From: Chlamydia trachomatis
Lineage (GTDB): Bacteria; Chlamydiota; Chlamydiia; Chlamydiales; 2-12-FULL-49-11
DNA length: 18,386 nt
NCBI GenBank assembly: GCA_945870925.1
Contig: CAMBTZ010000012.1
Coordinates: forward strand, 1 to 18,386
Direction of reading: 5' to 3'
The translations under genes were made by a program, and so were the position numbers. A model generated the notes under the pieces. The model made no database searches. It was given only the letters and a program-made list of their open reading frames with translations, and had not been told where the DNA came from. The number at the start of each line of letters is the position of its first letter. Within the stretch, counting starts at the first letter, position 1. Below are positions 7,324 to 15,027 of this stretch, in pieces.

Positions 7324-10050
7324 TTACGCTTTAACCACCTGATTTGGACCAATCATATCAAACAACTTTCTATAACAGACCTTTCCTGATTTTAGAAGGG
7401 GAAGTTCATCAATCACAATCACTTCATTAATCTTATAAAGCCTTGAGAATCCAGCTTCAAAAAGAGCATTATTCACTTGATCTAGAGCTATATTGATCTC
7501 ACTAAAAAGAACAGCTCTTGTTGCTGCACCCGGAATCTCTTTTGGAGCACATGCAAATGGAGATCTCCCTGTTGTAGCATCAATCCACCCTTTTTCCTTT
7601 GCCTTATCGAATAACACTTTTTCTACAGCTACAAGATTGATCATCTCTCCACCACGTTTAAAAGTGAGTTTGAGACGCCCTTCTAGATAGAGATAGCGGT
7701 CTTCATCAAAGTAGCCTAAATCACCTGTTTTATAGTAGCTCTTACCTTCAACTTCGACAAAATAATCTGCATTATCTTGCTTGTAGTATCCTTTAAATAT
7801 AGTTTCGCCTCTAACACAAATTTCCCCAACTTGGTGAACATTTAATTTCACCCCTGTTTCGGGATCTCTTACTATAAGATCTACTGAAGGAATAATTTTC
7901 CCTACTCCTCTTGGTCTTGCATTACTTGTGTTTACAGAAATCATAGGCGAAGTCTCTGTTAATCCATAACCCTCAAGCCACATTACGCTACCTAATTTCT
8001 GTACAAATTCAAGTAAAGTTGGAGGCGCTTTTTCAGCACCGGATGCACAAAGTCTAACAGACTTTAGTTGACTCAATGTTGCTGACCTAAATAGATGTGA
8101 AAAAAACGTTGGCGCCATAATAACTACGCTGACTCTCCACTTTAAAATCTCTTTTGCAATATGCGAGCCATCCAAAGGATCTGGGGAATATACAGTACGT
8201 AATCCGAGCAGTAGGCCAAGCAATCCAATATTCAATCCAAAGATATGAAAAGGGGGAAGTGGCATCATAATGACATCATCAGCATGCAGGTCAATTGCCT
8301 CTAATGTGTCTCTTTGGTCTACAATAATATTTTTATGTGATAACGGGACAGCTTTTGGAAGAGCAGTTGTTCCGCTAGTAAATAGAATAACTGCTATGTC
8401 ATCACCTTTTGAGTTTCCACCTGGAAATTTGCCTAAAATCGTCCTAGCACTTCTTTTTGCAAGAAAGGCGCCACGCAGTTTGTCTTTTAGAGTTAGTCCT
8501 TTTCGAATATCTTCAAGTGTTACAAGACGATCTAGAGCCTTTCCAATATCAACATTATCAAGTCTTTTCATGAATTTTTCTGAAGTAATCACTTGCTTAA
8601 TATCCATAAGATCTATTGCGTGATTTAAAAAAAACGACCCGACTGTCCAATTCAATGGAACGGGAATTTTTCCAGCTAACATACTCGCTAAAATAACAAG
8701 AAATACAGCGTTAGAAGACGGAAGCATAATTCCAATAAATTGCCCTTCCAATTTCTCAATCTCTTTAGCTAAAATAATAATAGAGCGCTTCATTTTAGAA
8801 TAATCCATCACTCCGGAATTGCCATCGGCAATAGCAGGGGCACTTTTCATCCGATCTGCTATATTTAAAAAGCTCTCAATTATTGTATCCCCTTCACCAT
8901 GAATAGGACTTAGTCTTTTTTTTCCGTATTTAGGCCAAGAAGAGTCATCCATTTTTCTCTCCTCTTCTTTTCCCCCTTTCTTTAACCGCATAGCTGCCGC
9001 AAAAAGGTCCTGAACTACCATAAGATCACCTGGCTCCAAACTTTTTTCTAATTCATAATGACTTTCTAGATATGTATAGAGAGATGCGACGTTAAGTGAA
9101 TCTAGTCCTAAATCGTAAATAAGATCGCTGTGGTCATGAATCTCTTTTACCGACTTTTCAGACATTTCCGAAAGTTGGTACATAATATCTTGACGAATGT
9201 TTAAAGGTACTGAAATTTCATGATAAGCATTTCCTTTCGGCATAGGTTTATCAACTTCATAAAAGCGCTTCGACCAAAAATAAAGCGGCACTTTATATAA
9301 AGGCTCTTTAATTTGTCTCTCTCCGGTTTTTGTCGGATATTGATTATAAAAGGACTCAAGCGCCTTGTTAAATTCAGTCTTAGTTCCAAATTTAGGAAAA
9401 TCTTTCGGAGCAAGAGCATACTCAATTACGATCTCTCTTCTCGGTGCGAAAAAAATAAAATTTTTCAATAAAATCAGAGCGCCCATTCCAAGAAGTCTCC
9501 AAAAATCAGGGGTCTTCTCTGTATAAGCTTTAGAAAACATTGAACCCCAAAAACCTGTAATTCTAACTAAAAGAATTTCTGTCTCCGGAGCTGCTTGAAG
9601 TGTTGCATGAGCAAGGGATCTGCCTCCAATTTTCTCAAGCCCTGTCATCTTTAACCCGGAGCTTGGATAAAATAAAATCGCTTTATGATTTTTTAAATCA
9701 TCAATCACATCTTGAAATAATTTCTCAGCAGTCTTTAATTTATAAGAACTAATCGCCTTATCAAACTCAGAAACAGGTTTTGCTTTAATCAATTTCATGA
9801 TCCCTTTAGCAAAGGGGTAATTGTAGAAATTACTAATAACAAGTGGGATTAAATCAAACTGTTTACCAAGCAAGACCATCATGATAATGGGCTCAATTTC
9901 CGCAGGATGATTAGGGAGAACTAAAATCCCTTTATTTTTTAATACAGGACTATTTAGCACGTCCTGCCCTTCAATTCGAATTCGATATCTTAGACTTAAA
10001 AGAAATTTAAACATCCCTCTAAGAACTGTGATTAACGCATGTCTAAGCAT
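7324..10050 (-). CDS. aas: Acyltransferase / acyl carrier / acyl-ACP synthetase fusion (Aas-like)
   Basis: A 908-residue protein with three parts. Residues 1-245 are a PlsC-type acyltransferase starting with a hydrophobic segment; NHPAEIEP (47-54) takes the place of the HX4D catalytic motif but has Glu53 where Asp is usual, and FYPSSG (127-132) is the second motif. Residues about 285-355 resemble an acyl carrier protein, with DLGLDSL placing the phosphopantetheine-type serine at Ser318. Residues about 385-908 are an AMP-forming acyl ligase: FTSGTTALPKAVPLSHKN (557-574), EGYGLTETSP, YYKTGDLGYFDED, and the C-terminal KSGKVCYRKL lysine region. It should activate fatty acids and move acyl chains into phospholipid, as Aas enzymes do at the inner membrane. 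In C. trachomatis, as I recall, plsC and aas are separate adjacent genes. The ATG at 10050 is preceded by AAAGG. It heads the aas-cysS-lysS unit. Confidence 0.88.
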   Translation of the reverse strand: MLRHALITVLRGMFKFLLSLRYRIRIEGQDVLNSPVLKNKGILVLPNHPAEIEPIIMMVLLGKQFDLIPLVISNFYNYPFAKGIMKLIKAKPVSEFDKAISSYKLKTAEKLFQDVIDDLKNHKAILFYPSSGLKMTGLEKIGGRSLAHATLQAAPETEILLVRITGFWGSMFSKAYTEKTPDFWRLLGMGALILLKNFIFFAPRREIVIEYALAPKDFPKFGTKTEFNKALESFYNQYPTKTGERQIKEPLYKVPLYFWSKRFYEVDKPMPKGNAYHEISVPLNIRQDIMYQLSEMSEKSVKEIHDHSDLIYDLGLDSLNVASLYTYLESHYELEKSLEPGDLMVVQDLFAAAMRLKKGGKEEERKMDDSSWPKYGKKRLSPIHGEGDTIIESFLNIADRMKSAPAIADGNSGVMDYSKMKRSIIILAKEIEKLEGQFIGIMLPSSNAVFLVILASMLAGKIPVPLNWTVGSFFLNHAIDLMDIKQVITSEKFMKRLDNVDIGKALDRLVTLEDIRKGLTLKDKLRGAFLAKRSARTILGKFPGGNSKGDDIAVILFTSGTTALPKAVPLSHKNIIVDQRDTLEAIDLHADDVIMMPLPPFHIFGLNIGLLGLLLGLRTVYSPDPLDGSHIAKEILKWRVSVVIMAPTFFSHLFRSATLSQLKSVRLCASGAEKAPPTLLEFVQKLGSVMWLEGYGLTETSPMISVNTSNARPRGVGKIIPSVDLIVRDPETGVKLNVHQVGEICVRGETIFKGYYKQDNADYFVEVEGKSYYKTGDLGYFDEDRYLYLEGRLKLTFKRGGEMINLVAVEKVLFDKAKEKGWIDATTGRSPFACAPKEIPGAATRAVLFSEINIALDQVNNALFEAGFSRLYKINEVIVIDELPLLKSGKVCYRKLFDMIGPNQVVKA

Positions 10051-10085
10051 ATTAAGCCTTTAATAAAATTAATAGCGACCAAGCA

Positions 10086-10113
10086 ATTATAACCTGTCTT
10101 CCAAAAAAATCAA
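10086..10113 (-). promoter_or_regulatory. Promoter of aas-cysS-lysS
   Basis: On the minus strand TTGATT (10108-10113) and a perfect TATAAT (10086-10091) are 16 bases apart. Transcription would begin near 10079 and leave a leader of about 28 bases before the aas ATG, containing AAAGG as ribosome binding site. It looks like a sigma-70/sigma-66 promoter. Confidence 0.6.
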
Positions 10114-10128
10114 AGTATTCATTTTGGG

Positions 10129-10157
10129 TTGACTCTAACAACAAAATCCTTTAAAGA
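10129..10157 (+). promoter_or_regulatory. Possible promoter of the small plus-strand ORF
   Basis: TTGACT (10129-10134) is a good -35 element. TAAAGA, 17 bases downstream (10152-10157), is only a fair -10 element. Transcription would start near 10164, about 29 bases before the ATG. It is arranged back to back with the aas promoter. Confidence 0.35.
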
Positions 10158-10180
10158 TTACATATTATTACGATAAATTT

Positions 10181-10185
10181 AGGGG
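10181..10185 (+). promoter_or_regulatory. Ribosome binding site of the small ORF
   Basis: AGGGG seven bases before the ATG at 10193. It is the main sign that the small ORF is translated. Confidence 0.55.
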
Positions 10186-10192
10186 TAACAAC

Positions 10193-10417
10193 ATGAGAAT
10201 AGAACTAACATCAACTCTTTTTGAAGACATAAGTTCAATGAGTGAAAAGACAATTTTAGATACAACAAGAGCTTCTTCGTTGAGCAATCGAATTCATAGC
10301 TTTGCAAGCGAAGAAATGCGTGAGTATCGTTTTGATGCTGATTATCAAGCTCCTCTCGGAACTACAGGAAAAGCGGCTACCATGGGTAAAAGGCTACTTC
10401 TTTCTCAAAAAGTTTAG
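10193..10417 (+). CDS. Small hypothetical protein, 74 aa
   Basis: I do not recognise this protein. It is polar and probably helical, with many Ser, Glu, Thr and Arg residues, no cysteine, and no membrane segment or signal peptide. Its C-terminal third is basic and glycine-containing (PLGTTGKAATMGKRLLL). Support for it being real: the AGGGG ribosome binding site at good spacing, a possible promoter, and a position in the only sizeable divergent gap of the window. Against it: no known family, and its last 24 bases overlap the 3' end of the convergent bioY. It lies where Chlamydia, as I recall, carries other genes between aas and the Nudix gene. Confidence 0.55.
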   Translation: MRIELTSTLFEDISSMSEKTILDTTRASSLSNRIHSFASEEMREYRFDADYQAPLGTTGKAATMGKRLLLSQKV

Positions 10418-10972
10418 CAAATAAGAGCCTTGTTTAAAACTAAGCGCAATTAGCGTAAGTTTAATTAAATCTGAAAGCATGAATGGAAAAATTCCAATAA
10501 TAAATGCTTTTTTGATTCCAACAAGAACTGAGAGCCAAGAGAATCCGCAAAAATAGACAATCAAATTCCCTATTAGCATACTAAAAAAAAGAGAAAGCGT
10601 AGATTTGTTTTGGCTTGATTGGTAGATCTTTCCAACTACATAAGCAGCGATAAGATATCCAAATAGATAACCGCCTCTTGGACCAATTATTGTTGCTATT
10701 GTTGAGGCTCCACCTGCAAATACAGGCCATCCCATTAATCCTTGCGCAAGAAAAGCAAGAATCATCCAGACACCCTTTCTTGGACCCATAATTGCTCCAA
10801 GGAAAAGCGCAACTTGAACTTGAATTGTCACAGGCACAGGAGTAAATGGAAGATGAATAGTAAATGGAGCGCAGAGAGCAAGAGCAAGACTTGCAGTAAT
10901 TCCAATAGCAGCATCCTTTGCAAAATCAATACTAACTGTACTTGTAAAAGATTTAAGTGTTTGCTTCATCAT
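10394..10972 (-). CDS. bioY: BioY biotin transporter (S component)
   Basis: An integral membrane protein of 192 residues with about six hydrophobic segments. It carries the BioY signature: LPFTPVPVTIQVQ (about 40-52), GAIMGPRKG, GWPVFAGGAS and GPRGGYLFGYLIAA. BioY binds biotin and imports it, alone or with an ECF energising module; no EcfA or EcfT gene is in the window. BioY-dependent biotin uptake is known in Chlamydia. Biotin is needed by acetyl-CoA carboxylase, which fits with fabF two genes upstream. Two adjacent ATG codons are possible; the first (10970-10972) follows AGAGGA at good spacing. The start overlaps the Nudix gene by 20 bases, and the 3' end overlaps the convergent small ORF. 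Confidence 0.93.
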   Translation of the reverse strand: MMKQTLKSFTSTVSIDFAKDAAIGITASLALALCAPFTIHLPFTPVPVTIQVQVALFLGAIMGPRKGVWMILAFLAQGLMGWPVFAGGASTIATIIGPRGGYLFGYLIAAYVVGKIYQSSQNKSTLSLFFSMLIGNLIVYFCGFSWLSVLVGIKKAFIIGIFPFMLSDLIKLTLIALSFKQGSYLLNFLRKK

Positions 10973-11414
10973 TCAATCCTCTTAAAATTTGGCAACTCTC
11001 TCTACAAATTCTCTGAGCTTCTTTGAAAGTAAGATGCATTGGCGCCTCATTAATATCAACCCATTTACCTTCTCTAGCCTCTTTCAAATCGATAACAGTA
11101 TGAGTAGAAGTAACTGTAGCAATAAAATAACTCACCGTTTTATGAATTGTTTTTCCATCTACCCGAAATGAATATTTCTCTTGCAAAAGCTTGTCAGATA
11201 TAACTTTATCCACCTCTAACTGAGTTTCTTCATAAAGTTCTCTTTTAGCTGTATCTAATTCGGTCTCACCCGGATTTGGATGACCTTTAGGAAATCCCCA
11301 ATACCCACTAAGATGCCTTAAAATAAAAACTAAAGTCTCTTTCCCACTGTAATAAATGGGGACAATTCCAAACGAGGCATCTTCTTCATGATCTTGTAAG
11401 CTTTTCACTAACAT
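10953..11414 (-). CDS. Nudix hydrolase, probable diadenosine tetraphosphatase
   Basis: A 153-residue Nudix protein. The Nudix box lies at residues 44-66: GHPNPGE, seven residues, then REL-Y-EE, with Gln65 in place of the usual glycine. The flanking WGFPKGHP and YSFRVDGKTIHKTVSYFIA resemble the Ap4A hydrolase subgroup, which cleaves Ap4A and related nucleotides; Chlamydia has a homologue at this locus next to fabF. The ATG at 11412-11414 overlaps the fabF stop by 7 bases, but GAAGG abuts it directly. The GTG two codons later (11406-11408) lies 5 bases after AAGGA and may be the true start. The gene is translationally linked to fabF upstream and bioY downstream. Confidence 0.88.
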   Translation of the reverse strand: MLVKSLQDHEEDASFGIVPIYYSGKETLVFILRHLSGYWGFPKGHPNPGETELDTAKRELYEETQLEVDKVISDKLLQEKYSFRVDGKTIHKTVSYFIATVTSTHTVIDLKEAREGKWVDINEAPMHLTFKEAQRICRESCQILRGLNDEANT

Positions 11415-12658
11415 CCTTCATATTTTGATATGATTATCGCACTATTATGTCCACCGAAACCAAATGAATTAGAAAGCGCCACTTTGGGATTTGCCTTTTG
11501 GGCTTTTCCAACGACAACATCAATTCCCTGCAATTCCTCTTCTGGATCTTCTAAATTAATTGTTGGGTGAATTTCACCTGTTTTAATAGCCATAATCGCA
11601 GCGATTAATTCTAATGCGCCCGATGCACCTAGTGCGTGACCAATCATAGATTTAGTTGCATTTACTTTTATTTTTGAAAGCTGATTTCCAAACACATCTT
11701 TTATTGCACGTACTTCACAAAGATCTCCAACGGGCGTAGATGTTGCATGAGCATTAATATAATCTATATCGCTTGGGGTCAATTCAGCATCCTGTAAAGC
11801 CAATCGAATACATCTTGCCACATCCGATCCATCAGGAGTTGGCTCTGTCATGTGATGCGCATCACATGTAAGAGAACCCCCCTTATACTCAGCTAAGATG
11901 TTAGCACCTCTTGCTAAAGCATGTTCAAGAGATTCTAAAACTATCGCGCCACTTCCTTCAGCAATCACAAAACCATCGCGACCTTTATCCCAAGGTCTTG
12001 AAGCCTTTTCAACTTCATCATTTCTTCGTGAAATTGCTTTTAAAGCTGAAAAACCTGCATAACACATTTTATTCATGCACGCTTCAACACCACCTGCAAT
12101 CATCACATCAGCATCCCCTCTTCGGATGTGTTCAGCCGCAGCAAAAATACTGTAATTTGAAGTTGCACACGCTGTTGAAACCGAGTAATTAGGACCTTTA
12201 AATCCAATATCGACAGCAAGCAAAGCACCGGGCATATTCGTTAAGACATAAGGAATAAAGAATGGAGTTACCCGTTTTGGTCCTTTTTCGATAATAGTCT
12301 CAACCCCGTCAATAAAAACCTGCATCCCACCCATACCCGAACCAATTATAACTCCCGCTCTAGTTTTATCGAGCTTTTTCAAATCAATTTTTGAATATTC
12401 AAGAGCAAGTTTTCCTGCAGCCACCCCATAAGCGATACAAGAATCAACTCGACGTGCCTGTTTTTTATCTAGAAAAAGTTCCGGGTCAAACCCTTTGACG
12501 CTTGCTCCAAACTTTGTCGGTATTTCATCACAAGAAAATGCGGTGACATTTGAGACACCGCTGATACCATTAAGTAGATTTTTGTAGAACTCTTCTACAT
12601 CCGTTCCAAAACAGGAGACAAGACCCATCCCTGTTATAACAACCCGTTTTTTTCCCAT
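11408..12658 (-). CDS. fabF: 3-oxoacyl-[acyl-carrier-protein] synthase II
   Basis: A condensing enzyme that extends acyl-ACP with malonyl-ACP in fatty acid synthesis. From ATG 12656-12658 it has 416 residues, the normal FabF length. The thiolase-fold triad is intact: Cys164 in STACATSN, His304 in NAHATSTPVGD, and His341 in SMIGHALGAS, with Lys336 nearby. The C-terminal NSFGFGGHN loop is present. The frame is open for 31 more codons upstream, but those run back through the rsfS stop and have no family likeness, whereas MGKKRVVITGMG is the classic FabF start and follows AGGAAA at good spacing. There are 44 bases between rsfS and fabF, including a small inverted repeat (TAATC-TTAG-GATTA, 12677-12690) of unknown role. 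Confidence 0.96.
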   Translation of the reverse strand: MGKKRVVITGMGLVSCFGTDVEEFYKNLLNGISGVSNVTAFSCDEIPTKFGASVKGFDPELFLDKKQARRVDSCIAYGVAAGKLALEYSKIDLKKLDKTRAGVIIGSGMGGMQVFIDGVETIIEKGPKRVTPFFIPYVLTNMPGALLAVDIGFKGPNYSVSTACATSNYSIFAAAEHIRRGDADVMIAGGVEACMNKMCYAGFSALKAISRRNDEVEKASRPWDKGRDGFVIAEGSGAIVLESLEHALARGANILAEYKGGSLTCDAHHMTEPTPDGSDVARCIRLALQDAELTPSDIDYINAHATSTPVGDLCEVRAIKDVFGNQLSKIKVNATKSMIGHALGASGALELIAAIMAIKTGEIHPTINLEDPEEELQGIDVVVGKAQKANPKVALSNSFGFGGHNSAIIISKYEGC

Positions 12659-12702
12659 CTTTTGCTTTCCTATTGTTAATCCTAAGATTACACAAATTTG
12701 AG

Positions 12703-13068
12703 TTAGACAGAAAGAGCTAGATTTAGATCTATTGGTATACCCTTCGACCAAAGCTCTTCTAAACGAAATTTTTCTCTTGCACCCGGCATAAAAATATGGA
12801 CCATGACATCAATATAATCTATTAATACCCACTCACCTGCGCTGGCGCCTTCAATACGAAAAGGTCGATATCCATAATCTTTTTCAATTTCTTTTACAAC
12901 TTCTTGAGATATAGCAACCACGTGCCGATCGACATTCCCTTCTGCAATGACTAAACAATCTGTAATTGTAGATATATCAGCCACATCCAAAGCTAGGATG
13001 TTAAAACCTTTTTTGTCATAAATAGCCTGACAAATCTTTTGTACTATTTTTTCTTTTTCTGTTTCCAT
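12703..13068 (-). CDS. rsfS: Ribosomal silencing factor RsfS (YbeB/Iojap family)
   Basis: From ATG 13066-13068 the protein has 121 residues, typical for RsfS. It binds ribosomal protein uL14 and blocks joining of the subunits when nutrients are short. The family pattern is clear: STITDCLVIAEGNVDRHVVAI, YRPFRIEGASAGEWVLIDY, VMVHIFMPGAREKFRLEELW. A TTG ten codons upstream is in frame but lies inside nadD without a ribosome binding site. The ATG sits one base after the nadD stop (TGATATG), so coupling is likely. The nadD-rsfS pairing is widespread in bacteria. Confidence 0.95.
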   Translation of the reverse strand: METEKEKIVQKICQAIYDKKGFNILALDVADISTITDCLVIAEGNVDRHVVAISQEVVKEIEKDYGYRPFRIEGASAGEWVLIDYIDVMVHIFMPGAREKFRLEELWSKGIPIDLNLALSV

Positions 13069-13069
13069 A

Positions 13070-13588
13070 TCACGAAGAGTATAGATGATGTTTCTCAATG
13101 TAGTCTAGAACTTTTGGTAAAAGATACTCTTTACATACTTCACCTTTTTTTAATTTCTCTCGGATCACCGTGCTACATATAGGAAACTCCACATTTCCAA
13201 ATTCAATTTTCACAAGTTTTTTTATCTCTTCAAAGTTTTTCCATAGATGAAACGAGGGCCTTATCTCTTCTGAAAGTAATAAATAAAGCTCATCATTTGC
13301 AAATTTTTCCCTTATTTTACGAATTGTATCAATTGTGTAAGAAATTTCTTTTCTATCAGTTTCGAAAGTTAATATTTGAATGTTATCTACCCCTTCAAAC
13401 GCTAGCTTTAACATAGCAATTCTATCAACAGATGTTCCGATTGGAGGCCTGTCTAATTTAAAAGGGGAAATATAAGCAGGAATTATTAGAACTTTATCAA
13501 GATTTAGCCTGTGTTGGAGCTCAATTAAGAGCCCCACATGCCCTCTATGAACAGGATCAAAACTCCCGCCATAAAGACCTATTCTCAT
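13070..13588 (-). CDS. nadD: Nicotinate-nucleotide adenylyltransferase, short and divergent
   Basis: Makes nicotinate adenine dinucleotide from NaMN and ATP in NAD synthesis. At 172 residues it is shorter than most NadD proteins (about 190-215). The nucleotidyltransferase motifs are present: GGSFDPVHRGH (7-17) with HRGH, EISYTIDTIRKI (81-92), and ICSTVIREKL (137-146), corresponding to the ISSTxIR signature. The usual GxD after the central strand (as in FIIGAD) is replaced by LLLSEE (103-108), and the stretch before ICSTVIR is shortened. It overlaps the upstream gene by four bases (ATGA) and has no clear ribosome binding site of its own, so it probably depends on coupled translation. The pairing with rsfS supports the assignment. 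PncB and NadE are not in view. Confidence 0.87.
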   Translation of the reverse strand: MRIGLYGGSFDPVHRGHVGLLIELQHRLNLDKVLIIPAYISPFKLDRPPIGTSVDRIAMLKLAFEGVDNIQILTFETDRKEISYTIDTIRKIREKFANDELYLLLSEEIRPSFHLWKNFEEIKKLVKIEFGNVEFPICSTVIREKLKKGEVCKEYLLPKVLDYIEKHHLYSS

Positions 13589-14961
13589 ACAGAAAGCAGT
13601 CTTTTTTTATTCTCTTCAATTAACTGGGAAAGTGTTTCAGAATAATCAAAATCTAAACCGCAGGTAATTAATTCTTTACGCAACTTGTCGTTAAAAGACT
13701 TTGTATCTTTATTAAGCAGGGCAAACTCATCTTGATTAGCCTCGCGCTTTTTCAAAATAATTTCTCTAAGAGCAAGCAGCTGATGCGTTAAAGTAATAGC
13801 CTGTCTTTTATCAAGAGTCTTCCCTAAAATATGCATTGAATTTGAATATGACTCTTCCATAATCTCTAATGAAGCCTTGCTTTTCTTTTGAACAAGCTTA
13901 GTCAATTCATCAAGAATTTCATTTACCTTTCCTTCTACTAAAGCCTTCTTCTCTCTTTCAATCTCTTTTTTCTTTTCTTGCTCAATTAGATGTTTAGATG
14001 CATATGCATCCTGAACTTTTCCTGATTCCTTTTGAAATTGAATGAAATTTTCTTTAAAAGCAATTTCAGTTTTAGATCTTTTTGAAAGATCTCTAACCTT
14101 ATCATATAGTGAGCCATCTTCAGGAATACTCGCTAACTCAGTCAAAAACTGCGCAAGTCTAGCATTATCTTGCTCACGAAGCTCTGTTCTTTCAACATTT
14201 TCTTCTTTTTCCCAATCTTCAATACTCTTCCATGCAGTACTAAACTTCTCTCTAAACTGTCTATATGATTCGTGGGAAATATGAATCTCTTTTAACAGAG
14301 CCTGATACTGTCTAATATCTCTTTTAAACAGACTTTTATCAAGAGCATTAGGCAGCATTTCAAAAAACTGAGTTGCTTTTTGCCCAAATGCCTTTGTTAA
14401 TTCAGAAATAATTTTTTTATACTCTGGGAAAACTTGATCGCCTATTTTTTTCAAAATATCAAGGAGTTCATTTTTTTGATGGACTCTAATTTCAAGAAGA
14501 AGAATCTCTTCTCTCAGAGCTATAACTTTTTCTTTTAAGCTCTCAAAAAATCTAGCTCTCTGCTCAAGTTCTTTGAGTTCAGAAAATCTATCAAATTGCG
14601 GAAGAGCTATAGCTTTTGACTTTTGCGGATTATTAACTTCTGAGTCCAAACCTGTAATAGCAAGTTTAATTTGTTCAGCATGAAATTCAATCTCTTCCTT
14701 AAAGATCTCTTGCAATCTATGAGCTTCTTTAAGAAGATCGGAATACTCTTTCCAAAAAAACGATTTTTTTATCGGATTTGTTTCTTGAGCAAAAAGCTCA
14801 AAACAGGTCTTTTTCATTCGCCAAAAATCTCTAAATTTTGGCTTTCCTTCACAAGAAATAGACTCTTTCATAAAAGCAATTGATAGTACAATTCGCTCTT
14901 CAGGAGTTTTAGTCCCGGCAATCTCTTGAACAATTTCTTCAAATGTAGTTGTTTTTATCAT
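13585..14961 (-). CDS. Coiled-coil protein, probable CT768-like chlamydial protein
   Basis: A 458-residue protein from ATG 14959-14961. It is almost entirely charged and helical, rich in Lys, Glu and Leu, with long predicted coiled coils (for example ELEQRARFFESLKEKVI and HLIEQEKKKEIEREKKAL). No signal peptide, membrane segment or catalytic motif was seen. I cannot assign a function. Position, between miaA and the nadD/rsfS pair, corresponds to a chlamydial hypothetical gene that I recall as CT768. The frame opens upstream to a GTG at 14988, but neither start has a Shine-Dalgarno. A good promoter ends only about 10 bases before the ATG, suggesting a leaderless or very short 5' end. The stop overlaps the nadD start by four bases. 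Confidence 0.75.
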   Translation of the reverse strand: MIKTTTFEEIVQEIAGTKTPEERIVLSIAFMKESISCEGKPKFRDFWRMKKTCFELFAQETNPIKKSFFWKEYSDLLKEAHRLQEIFKEEIEFHAEQIKLAITGLDSEVNNPQKSKAIALPQFDRFSELKELEQRARFFESLKEKVIALREEILLLEIRVHQKNELLDILKKIGDQVFPEYKKIISELTKAFGQKATQFFEMLPNALDKSLFKRDIRQYQALLKEIHISHESYRQFREKFSTAWKSIEDWEKEENVERTELREQDNARLAQFLTELASIPEDGSLYDKVRDLSKRSKTEIAFKENFIQFQKESGKVQDAYASKHLIEQEKKKEIEREKKALVEGKVNEILDELTKLVQKKSKASLEIMEESYSNSMHILGKTLDKRQAITLTHQLLALREIILKKREANQDEFALLNKDTKSFNDKLRKELITCGLDFDYSETLSQLIEENKKRLLSV

Positions 14962-14971
14962 AAGAGGCAAG

Positions 14972-15000
14972 ATTCTACCCCAGACCACTTAATATTGCAA
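14972..15000 (-). promoter_or_regulatory. Promoter between miaA and the coiled-coil gene
   Basis: On the minus strand TTGCAA (14995-15000) and TAGAAT (14972-14977) are exactly 17 bases apart. Transcription would begin near 14965, only three or four bases before the ATG at 14961. It would drive the coiled-coil gene, nadD, rsfS, fabF, nudix and bioY. AGAATTAGG occurs twice with a 14-base period just upstream (about 15008-15032). Confidence 0.45.
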
Positions 15001-15027
15001 CTTAATTTTGTTCCCTAATTCTAGTAC

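Noticed and set aside
7323..7352. Ten-codon N-terminal extension of CysS starting at TTG
   Set aside because: It lies within aas, has no ribosome binding site, and MLNIFDTK is the family start.
10389..10429. Inverted repeat AAGGCT...AGCCTT at the small ORF/bioY convergence
   Set aside because: Six-base arms with a long loop and no T-run; not enough to call a bidirectional terminator.
12659..12751. 31-codon N-terminal extension of FabF
   Set aside because: It runs through the rsfS stop in another frame, shows no family likeness, and AGGAAA marks the ATG at 12658.
13069..13098. TTG start for RsfS inside nadD
   Set aside because: No Shine-Dalgarno; the ATG at 13068 gives the usual length.
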